Source: Dromiciops gliroides (lineage: Eukaryota > Chordata > Mammalia > Microbiotheria > Microbiotheriidae). Taken from it: DNA of 64,000 nucleotides. The stretch's first letter is position 1. Every line of letters begins with the position of its first letter. The notes under the pieces are model-generated. The model worked only from the letters and a program-made list of their open reading frames with translations. It was not told the origin of the DNA and made no database searches. This document shows, piece after piece, positions 55,921 through 64,000 of the stretch. The position numbers and the translations under genes were made by a program. The stretch spans positions 59,628,532 through 59,692,531 of the forward strand of contig NC_057861.1 of NCBI RefSeq assembly GCF_019393635.1. The letters run 5' to 3'.

Positions 55921-56739
55921 GATTCACAGTGGTACCTGATCAATGGATCCTTGGATGATTTATGTCAAAAGGGTAACAAAGAATGAAACAATCCCTGCCT
56001 TCAAGGAGCTTACATTCTTTGGTGAATATATACATGAAAGTATGTAGAGAAAAAATACTAATTAAGTAAACAAATAATCACATTTAATAGCTCTATTATC
56101 ACCTGAAGTGTAGTTCAACTGAGCCTGGGGATGTGAATTCATCTGCACCAGGACACTTGGACAGATATCCTCAGTGCCAAGCATAGCACCTAATCAATGA
56201 ATATTGATTGCTAATTAGATATGATCTATCATTCTTGCCTAATAAGGACATAACTAGGGTATTTCCTTCCAGAAGAGGAACTAGGGATATTTGTCTCTGG
56301 TTAGTTGAAAGTGTTTCCAGCAAAGCAAACTTCTGAGAACTAAAATCCTTGTAACAAAGTGCTTTCCCTCAAGAATATTGAGTGTAAAGTCTTAGAGGGG
56401 GAGGTAAGGGAAGAAAAGGTTGGAGGACAATTAACTGTTCCCGTCTAACAAGGTGCTCAGGGAATCCTTTCTTAGAAGTAAAAACTCTGAGAAGTCCTTC
56501 CATCTTCTATCTGTGATCTTCCCAAAGGTCCTGATAAAACCTGATCTATTCAGAACTTCTCTGGAAAGAAAGTGAATCATAGACCAGCTCTCATCCAGGA
56601 ATTTGCTGGTGTGGAGAGTGGATTCATGCAGCACAAGGATCCTGGTGTTTGAACACAGTGTCTCTGACTTCAACAACAATTTTTCCAGTAAGTGCTGCCC
56701 CTAGAAAAGCTTCAGCCTGTGATGGATGTTTGGAGGGCA
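55921..56739. other. L2 scraps, otherwise unrecognised
   Basis: Short reverse L2 piece at about 55990-56050 (aatccctgccttcaaggagcttacattc) and an L2 terminus near 56175-56215. The remainder is unassigned. Confidence 0.45.
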
Positions 56740-57530
56740 TCCATTCATTTGTTCAGCATGCATTTCTTAAGCCCCTACCATGCAGTGTGCTGTGGTAGGC
56801 TCTAGGGATTCAAAGACAAAAATCCTGCTTTCTAGGAGCTTAAATTTTATCAGGAGAAACAATGTGTACATGAAAATCAAGGCAAATTAGGTACAAAATA
56901 ATTCCTCTGGAAATGGGAGTTGAGTATCAGAGTAGGTCTTCCGGGATGATAACACTTGAGGTGAAACTTGAAGGAAGCCAGGGCAAATGCCTTTTTGCCA
57001 ACACTTACCAGAGAATGCTGAAAAAGTGGGAAATAGGGCCTCCCTCTAGCCCATCTCTGCTCCATCATGAGAAGGGGGGATATCACATGATAAGGATGAT
57101 TATGGTGGTGGTGGTCATAATAATGATAACAATGATGATAATGACCACCACCATCATCATCATCAATCTTCATCACAACATTTCTATAGCACTGAGTATT
57201 AAATGCTGAGTATACAAGGACAAACCCAAGATTCTTTAAGGTTTTAAGGAACTCACATTCTGATAGAGGAGACACAGAGCACACGACTATGAAAATAAAA
57301 GTTATTGATCTTGCAAATGGATGATAATCTCAGAGGGATGGTGCTAGCAAAAGGTTGGGGGAAGGGACCAAGGGAGACCTTGCAAGAAGTGAGATTTGGC
57401 CTGTCTTGAAGGAAGCCAGGAGGTTTTAGGCGAGGATAGTATTCTAGGCTTGGGAGACAGCCTTTCAAAAGGCAGGGAGTCAAGATATGGAGTGTCAAGG
57501 CAGATGACTGAAAAACTATTGCTTCCCTTG
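56740..57530 (-). mobile_element. L2 LINE, reverse, probably two pieces
   Basis: gcatttcttaagcccctaccatgcagtgtgctg...ctttctaggagcttaaattttat, and gaaggaagccaggaggttttaggc...tattctaggcttgggagacagcc, both reverse complements of L2 3' sequence. A second gaggaactcacattctgatag near 57247 suggests a second copy. Confidence 0.68.
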
Positions 57531-57560
57531 TCTTGGAGGTAAGCTCTCTCTCTCTCTCTC

Positions 57561-57713
57561 TTTTTTTTTTTTTTTTTGCGGGGCAGTGGGGGCCAAGTGA
57601 CTTGCCCAGGGCCACACAGCTGGTAAGTGTCAAGTGTCTGAGGCCGGATTTGAACTCAGGTACTCCTGAATCCAGGGCCGGTGCTTTATCCACTGTGCCA
57701 CCTAGCCACCCCC
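57561..57713 (-). mobile_element. CORE-SINE in a (CT)n target
   Basis: Flanked by agctctctctctct (57542-57555 and 57714-57727). Minus. Confidence 0.92.
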
Positions 57714-57727
57714 AGCTCTCTCTCTCT

Positions 57728-57873
57728 TTTTCTTTTCTTTTTTTTTTTTTTAGTGAGGCAATTGGGGTTAAGTGACTTGCCCAGGGTCACACAGCTAGTA
57801 AGTGTGTGTTAAGTGTCTGAGGCCGGATTTGAACTCAGGTACTCCTGACTCCAGGGCCGGTGCTCTATCCACG
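57728..57873 (-). mobile_element. CORE-SINE, head replaced
   Basis: Minus. Full CORE, but ends at gtgctctatccacg followed by tcctcagctctctc, so the last ~20 bases of the tRNA-like head are missing. A 4-bp duplication makes aagtgtgtgttaagtg. Confidence 0.9.
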
Positions 57874-57878
57874 TCCTC

Positions 57879-57901
57879 AGCTCTCTCTCTCTCTCTCTCT
57901 C
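57879..57901 (+). repeat. (CT)n microsatellite and L1 target
   Basis: Third copy of agctctctct in 340 bases; it continues directly into the T tail of the L1 on its right. Confidence 0.9.
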
Positions 57902-58068
57902 TTTTTTTTTTAATGTATGAGGTATTTTATTTTTTCCGTTACATGTAAAGATAGTTCTCAACTTTTGTTTATACATGCTTTATAATTTCAGATTTTTCTC
58001 CCTCCCTCCCCTCCCTCCCCCCTCCCCTAGACAGCAGGTAATCTGATATAGATTATATCTATATATCT

Positions 58069-61000
58069 CTATACATATACATATAGATATATATATATAC
58101 ACACACATATATATATATATATACATAATCGCAAGACCCTCCAGGTTTCTCTGAACTCCTCCTGCTCATCATTTCTTACAGCACAATAGTATTCCATTGT
58201 ATTCATATGCCACAACTTGTCCAGCCATTCCCCAATTGATGGGCACCCCCTCAACTTACAATTCCTTGCTACCACGTAAAGAGCAGCTATAAATATTTTT
58301 GTACATGTGGGTCCCTTTCCCCTTCCATGATTTCTTTGGGCAAAAGACCTAAAAGTGGTATTGCTGGGTCAAAGGGTATGCACAGCTTTATCGCCCTTTG
58401 GGGCATAATTCCAAATTACTCTCCAGAATGGTTGGATCAGCTCATAGCTCCACCAACATGCATTAGTGTTCCAATTTTCCACAGCCTCTCCAACATTTAT
58501 TATCTTCCTTTTTTGTCATTTTTAGCTAATCTGATAGGTGTCAGGTGGTACCTCAGAGTTGTTCTAATTTGCATCTCTCTAATCATTAGAGATTTAGAGC
58601 ATTTTTTCATATGGGAATAGATAGCTTTGGTTCTTCATCAGAAAACTGCCTGTTCATATCCTTTGACCATTTCTCAATTGGGGAATGACTTGGATTCTTA
58701 TAAATTTGATTTAATTCCCTATATATTTTAGAGATGAGGCCTTTATCAGAAAGCACTGGCCTCAAAAATTGTTTCCCAGCTTTCTGCCTCCCTTCTAATT
58801 TTGGATGCATTGCTTCTGTTTGTACAAAAATTTTTTTAATTTAATATAATCAAAATCATCCATTTTGCATTTTATAATATACTCTATCTCTTGTTTGGTC
58901 AAAAACTGTTTTTCCTTTCCAAAGATCTGATGAGGTACACTATTCCTTTCTCTCCTAATTTACCTATGGTATCACCTCTTATGTCTAAATCATGTATCCA
59001 TTTTGACCTTATTTTAGTATAAGGTGTAAGATGTTGGTCTATGCCTAATTTCTGCCATACTATCTTCCAGTTTTCCCAGCAGTTTTTGTCAAATACTGAG
59101 TTCCTATCCCCAGAAGCTGGAGTCTTTGGGTTTATCAAACACTACATTACTAGTGTCATTTACTACTGCATTTCCTGAGCCTAGCCTATTCCATTGATCT
59201 ACCACTCTATTTTTTAGTCAGTACCAGATAGTTTTTGATGACTGCCGCTTTATAGTAAAGCTCCAGGTTTGGTACCGCTAACCCACCTTCCTGTGAATTT
59301 TTTTTCTTTATTTCCCTGGATATTCTTGATTTTTTGTTTTTCCAGATGAATTTTGTTATTATTTTTTCTAGCTGTATAAAATAATTTTTAGGTAGTCTGA
59401 TGGTATGGCACTGAATAAGTAAATTAATTTAGGCAGTATTGTCATTTTTACTATATTAGCTCTGCCTATCCATGAGCAATTGATATCTTTCCAATTATTT
59501 AGATCTGATTTGATTTGTGTGAAGAGTGTTTGGTAGTTGTGTTCATAGAGTTCCTGGGTTTGTCTTGGCAAGTAGACTCCCAAGTATTTTATATTATCTA
59601 CCGTTACTTTAAATGGAATTTTCTCTTTTCTATCTCTTGCTGCTGGACTTTGTTGGTCATGTATAGAAATGCCTGATGATTTATGTGGATTTATTTTATA
59701 TCCTGCTACTTTGCTAAAGTTGTTAATTGTTTCAAGTAATTTTTGACTTGATTCTCGAGGATTCCTTAAGTATACCATCATATCATCTGCAAAGAGTGCT
59801 AGTTTTGTTTCCTGCTTGCCTATTCTAATTCCTTTAATTCCTTTCTCTTCTCTGATTGCTAAAGCTAACATTTCTAGAACAATATTAAATAATAGGGGTG
59901 ATAATGGACATCCCTGTTTCACCCCTGATCTTATTGGGAAGGCCTCTAATTTATCTCCATTGCATATAATACTTGCTGATGGCTTTAGGTAGATACTGTT
60001 TATTATTCTAAGGAAAGCTCCTCCTATTCCTAAACTCTCTAGTGTTTTTATTAGGAATGGGTGCTATACTTTGTCAAAAGCTTTCTCTGCATCTATTGAG
60101 ATAATCATATGATTTTGGTTGGTTTTCTTATTAATGTGGTTGATTATGCTAATAGTTTTCCTAATGTGAACCAGCCCTGCATTCCTGGTATAAATCCCAC
60201 CTGGTCATAGTGTATTATCCTGGTGATCACTTGCCTGTAATCTCCTTGCTAATATCTTATTTAAGATTTTAGCATCAATATTCATTAGGGAAATGGGTCT
60301 ATAATTTTCTTTCTCTGTTTTTGGCTTTGCGTGGTTTTTGTATCACCACCATATTTGTGTCATAAAACGAATTTAGTAGAACTCCTTCTTCACCTATTTT
60401 TCCAAATAATTTGTATAATAATGGAATTAATTGTTCTTTAAATGTTTGGTAAAATTCACACCCGTAAACCCATCTGGCCCTGGGATTTTTTCTTAGGGAG
60501 TTCATTAATAGCTTGTTCAATTTCTTTTCTAATATGGGTTTATTTAAGGATTTTATTTCCTCTTCAGTTAACCTGGGCAGTTTGTATTTTTGTAATATTC
60601 ATCCATTTCATTTAGATTGTCAAATTTATTGGCATACAGTTGGGCAAAATAATTCCTAATTATTGATTTAATTTCCACTTCATTGGTGGTAACATCACCC
60701 TTTTCATTTTTGATACTGGTAATTTGGTTTTCTTCTTTCTTTTTTTAATCAAATTAACCAATATTTTATCTATTTTATTGGTTTTTTCATAAAACCAGCT
60801 CTTAGTTTTATTGATTAATTCTATAGTTTTTTTGCTTTCAATCTTATTAATTTCTCCTTTAATTTTCAGGATCTCTAATTTAGTGTCTAATTGGGGATTT
60901 CTAATTGTTCTTTTTCTAGCTTTTTAAGTTGCATGCCCAATTCATTAATCTCCTCTTTCTCTTTTTTATTCATGTAAGGCATTTAGAGCTATAAATTTTC

Positions 61001-61843
61001 CCCTAAGCACTGCTTTGGCTGCATCCCATAGATTTTGGTATGTTGTCTCATTATTGTCATTCTCTTGGATAAAGTTATTGATTGTTTCTATGATTTCTTG
61101 TTTGGCCCATTCATTCTACTTTTCCCTGGCTCTTTCTTACATGTAATTTTTATTGCATCATGATCTGAGAAGGATGCATTTACTATTTCTGCCTTTCTAC
61201 ATTTGACTATGATGTTTTTGTGCCCTAATACATGGTCAATTTTTGAAAATGTGCCATGTACTGCTGAGAAAAAGGTATATTCCTTTCTATCCCCATTCAA
61301 TTTTCTCCAGACATCTATCATGTCTAACTTTTCTAGTAATCTATTCACCTCTTTCACTTCTTTCTTATTTATTTTTTGACTAGATTTATCTAATTCTGAG
61401 AGGGGGAGATTCAGACCCCCCACTAGTATAGTATTACTGTCTAATTCCTCTTGTAACTCATTTAACTTCTCCTCTAAGAACTTGGATGCTATACCACTTG
61501 GCGCATACATATTTAATATTGATATTGCTTCATTATCTATAGTACCTTTAAGTAAGATGTAATTTCCTTTTACCTTTACTCTGTGTGTATCTCTCTGCTT
61601 CAAATGTGTTTCTTGTAAACAGCATATTGTAGGGTTCTGGTTTTTAATCCACTCTGCAATTCGCTTCCGTTTTATAGCAGAGTTCATCCCATTCACATTC
61701 ACAGTTATTATTACTGACTGTGTATTCCCTTCCATTCTATTTACCCCCTTTGTACTTTTCCCTTCTTCTTTCACCCTATTCCTCCTCACCGACGTTTTAC
61801 TTCTTACCCCTGCCTCCCCCAATCTGCCCTCCCTTTTTATCAC
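58069..61843 (-). pseudogene. L1 ORF2 (endonuclease-reverse transcriptase), decayed
   Basis: ORF2p nicks target DNA and reverse-transcribes L1 RNA at the nick. Read from the right, the endonuclease part (61088-61843) has VNVNGMNS and CCLQETHLKQRD. It then has a deletion of roughly 30 residues before NYILLKGTIDNEAISILNMYAP. The catalytic GDFN box reads GGLN, though SDHDAIKITC is kept. RT pieces follow at 60299-60520 and 59368-59922; the latter has MKQGCPLSPLLFNIVLEMLA and an intact LFADDMMVYL catalytic box. C-terminal fragments lie at 58899-59138, 58607-58810 and 58069-58275 (MEYYCAVRNDEQ). Several frameshifts and stops separate them, so no active enzyme can be made. Confidence 0.9.
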
Positions 61844-62317
61844 CCCCCTCTCTTTTCTTTACCCTTTTCTCCCTTGCTTTTGTCCTCCCTTCTATCAGTC
61901 CCCCCCTTTCCCTTCCCCTTTTGTTTCCCTAAAGAATGAGTTAAGTGTCTTTATCCCAATGAACGTATATGTTATTCCCTCTTTGAGTCAAATCTAATGA
62001 GAATAGGGTTGAAACCATGTTCCCCCCTCCTTTCTTTCCCTCTGTTGTAATAGGTTTTTTTCCACCTCTTCATATGATATAATTCATCCCATTCCACCCC
62101 CCCTTTCCTCTCCTCCCCATAGACTCGCTTTTTATCCCCTTAATTCTTTTGTATCCTCACATCAAAGACAATTTATATTTATACCCTCTATATAAAGTCC
62201 TTCTCTCTGCCCAAATACATTTACAGTTCTTAAGAGTTATGAGTATTATCTTCCTGTGTAGGGATATAAACAGTTTAACCTAATAGGGTAACTTTTTTTT
62301 CCCTTCTGTTTACCTTT

Positions 62318-63400
62318 TTAAACTTCTCTTGAGTCTTGTATGTTGAGATCGAATTTTCTATTCAGTTCTGGTGTTTTCACCAGGAAAGATTGAAAGTCCC
62401 CAATGTCATTAAATGTCCATCTTTTCCCCTGAAAGAAAATGCACATTTTTGCTGGGTAATAGATTCTCGGCTGCAATCCAAGCTCCTTTGCCTTCCGGAA
62501 TATCATATTCCAAGCCTTGCGGTCCTTTAATGTTGAAGCTGCCAGGTCCTGAGCAATCCTGACTGTGGCTCCATGATATTTAAATTGCTTCTTTCTGGCT
62601 GCTTGGAGTATTTTCTCCTTCACCTGATAATTCTGGAATTTGGCTACAATATTCCTTGGAGTTTTCCTTTTGGGGTCTCTTTCAGGAGGTGATCGGTGGA
62701 TTCTTTCAATGATGATTTTATCCTCTGATTCTATGATATCAGGGCAGTTCTCCTTAATAATTTCCTGGAATATGGTGTCTAGATTCTTTTTCTGGTCATG
62801 GCTTTCAGGCAGTCCAATGATTCTCAAATTGTCTCTCCTCGATCTGTTTTCCAGATCAGTTGTCTTTCCAATGAGGTATTTCACATTTTCTTCTATTTTT
62901 TCATTTTTTTTATTCTGCTTGACTGATTCTTGGTGTCTCATGGATTCCTTATCTTCCAACTGTCCCACTTTAATTTTTAAGGCATTGTTTTCTTCAGTGA
63001 GATTATGCACCTTTTTTTCCATTTGACTAAGTGAATTTTTTAAGGTATTGTTTTCTTCAGTGAGATTATGTAGCTTTTTTTCCATTTGGCCAAATGAATT
63101 TTTTAAGGCTTTGTTTTCTTTAGCTTCCTTTTCCAAGCTGCTGATTCTTTTTTCATAGTTTTTTTGTTTTGCTTTCATTTCTCTCCCCATTTTTTCTTCT
63201 ACCTCTTGCAATTGATTTTTAAAATCCTTTTTGAGCTCTTCCAGGAAGGCTTTTTGTTCTTGTGACCAATTCACCTTCCCTTGTGAGGCTTCAGATGTAG
63301 ACAATTTGAGGCTATTGTCCTCATCTGAGTTTGTGTTGGCTTCTTCCCTATTGATACAGAAGCTCTCAATGGAGAGGGCTCTTTTTTGCTTCTTACTCAT
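62318..63400 (-). CDS. L1 ORF1p, intact 360 aa
   Basis: Full-length open frame for the L1 RNA-binding, trimer-forming nucleic-acid chaperone. Starts MSKKQKRALSIESF. A long coiled coil spans about residues 50-170 and includes a tandem duplication of 21 residues, three heptads (LKNS.xQMEKKxHNLTEENN twice, about 97-139). The RRM begins about residue 187 (RRDNLRIIGLPE), and a C-terminal domain contains RTP-like basic residues (PKRKTPRNIVAKFQNYQVKEKIL) and AKELGLQPRIYYPAKM. No stop or frameshift is seen, in contrast to its own ORF2. Whether it is transcribed is unknown. The start was chosen because it is the first Met of the frame and matches the MSRQRKVRTIESF start of the older copy at 50999. Confidence 0.9.
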   Translation of the reverse strand: MSKKQKRALSIESFCINREEANTNSDEDNSLKLSTSEASQGKVNWSQEQKAFLEELKKDFKNQLQEVEEKMGREMKAKQKNYEKRISSLEKEAKENKALKNSFGQMEKKLHNLTEENNTLKNSLSQMEKKVHNLTEENNALKIKVGQLEDKESMRHQESVKQNKKNEKIEENVKYLIGKTTDLENRSRRDNLRIIGLPESHDQKKNLDTIFQEIIKENCPDIIESEDKIIIERIHRSPPERDPKRKTPRNIVAKFQNYQVKEKILQAARKKQFKYHGATVRIAQDLAASTLKDRKAWNMIFRKAKELGLQPRIYYPAKMCIFFQGKRWTFNDIGDFQSFLVKTPELNRKFDLNIQDSREV

Positions 63401-63976
63401 TATTGCAGCTTATTTATTTATTCTTTAAGTTGAGGTCTGCTCTGGGGGCACCAGGGTCCCTGTTTTGGGCTTCTTGTGCAGGTGTATAGGTGCTGTGTGA
63501 CCGGGCTTTTACTCTGAGGCCTTTATGGTGTGTGGAGATCCCCCGCCCTGCACTTCCTGTCTGATTGTGCTCCGCCAGCCAGGCGCCAGACCCTGGCGTC
63601 TGATCCCGCCATTTGTGGCCCTCTCGGCTGGTGCAGGTAGGTTTTTCCACTGTCCTTCTTGGCCACCAGATTTTTGAACCAGGTTCCGGGAGCCTCAGTT
63701 GTTTGGCTGTGGCCCGCAGCTCCTGCTGACTTGCCCCAACCCCCTCTGCGCTGGGTTGCTGCCCTGCGCTGGGCCTCCCTTTTGCCCGAGTCAGACTGAC
63801 CTTTTCCTGAAGTCTTCTAAATTATCTCTGGTTGGAGGACTGTGTCTCTCTGTCTCTTTGCAGGTTCTGTAGTTTCAGAATCCGTCCAGAGGCTTGATTT
63901 AATGTTCGTTTTGAGGGAACAGAAGGAGAGCTCAGGCAGCTTGCTGCTTCCTCTCCGCCATCTTGGCTCCGCCCCC
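63401..63976 (-). promoter_or_regulatory. L1 5' UTR/promoter with YY1-type site
   Basis: G+C-richer than the surroundings and containing CpGs. Its 5' terminus, on the minus strand, reads GGGGCGGAGCCAAGATGGCGG. AAGATGGC (plus-strand 63957-63964) is the YY1 core found at the same place in L1 of other mammals, where it positions transcription start. The 78-codon ORF at 63414-63650 is in this UTR and is not supported as a gene. Confidence 0.75.
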
Positions 63977-64000
63977 AGCTCTCTCTTAATATTGTCATTT

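Larger units (their letters stand above)
57902..63976 (-). mobile_element. Near full-length LINE-1, ~6.1 kb
   Basis: Minus-strand L1 from its poly(A) tail (T run at 57902) to its 5' terminus at 63976. Probable TSD agctctctct is at 57879-57888 onward and 63977-63986. Order: 3' UTR (57911-58140, with TA/CA repeats), ORF2 (about 58140-62250, broken), spacer, ORF1 (62318-63400, intact) and 5' UTR (63401-63976). Part of the ORF2 end and 3' UTR is deleted near 58130, where a simple repeat runs straight into ORF2 sequence. Confidence 0.93.

Noticed and set aside
63414..63650. 78-codon ORF upstream of L1 ORF1
   Set aside because: Lies in the L1 5' UTR; an ORF0-like role would normally be antisense to L1, while this is sense, and nothing supports translation.

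Overview
The window is nuclear DNA from a marsupial mammal. The evidence is its repeat set: about 28 copies of a short tRNA-derived CORE-SINE of the WSINE1/SINE1 type, several MAR1 SINEs, marsupial-type LINE-1, an RTE (BovB-like) LINE, abundant old L2, MIR/THER1 and CR1/L3 copies, and endogenous-retrovirus-like LTRs. It also holds one olfactory receptor locus. I cannot tell from the sequence whether the species is Australian or American. There is no bacterial, phage or plasmid content, no CRISPR array, and I recognised no rRNA or tRNA gene.

The only host protein gene I recognise is a single-exon OR10H-like olfactory receptor at 14211-15155 (+). It is complete except for one in-frame TGA in TM3. 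About 3.2 kb upstream is a plausible promoter and 5' noncoding exon: three CTAATTG homeodomain-type motifs (10638-10680), TATAAATA (10826-10833) and a CAG|GTGAG donor at 11018/11019. An acceptor-like AG lies five bases before the ATG. The inferred intron holds a ~36-bp minisatellite, several SINEs and a tail-to-tail SINE pair.

The left end (1-8540) is a nest of three elements. An old minus-strand L1 is interrupted by a ~594-bp solo LTR (TSD AGTC), which is itself interrupted by a 3,648-bp LTR retroelement (2999-6646, TSD ATTG). The two 358-bp LTRs of that element differ at one base. It has no recognisable pol or env but keeps an uninterrupted 304-codon ORF with a proline-rich segment and a retroviral-type zinc knuckle in which the histidine position is tyrosine. 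It looks like a very recent, non-autonomous, Gag-remnant element and is the most interesting thing in the window.

15.2-26.5 kb: L1 3' ends, L2, MAR1 and a minus-strand RTE LINE (20880-23595) with APE-type RT sequence, itself hit by an L1 (16-bp TSD) and four SINEs. 26.5-29.3 kb is unusually poor in recognisable repeats. 29.9-47.5 kb is a mosaic of L2, L1, MAR1, MIR, a solo LTR related to the young element (40106-40580), a likely Tigger-like MITE, and a SINE whose tail has grown into a ~360-bp CTTT/CCTT tract. 48-57.5 kb is mainly L2, CR1/L3 and MIR with SINEs, an old L1 5' half and a hAT-like MITE. The right end (57902-63976) is a near full-length minus-strand L1 with an intact 360-codon ORF1, a decayed ORF2 and a YY1-type site at its 5' terminus.

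Most open reading frames in the window are translations of SINEs, microsatellites or LINE fragments. Repeat names come from recognising sequence, not from a database search, so family labels are approximate. Target-site duplications were read directly.
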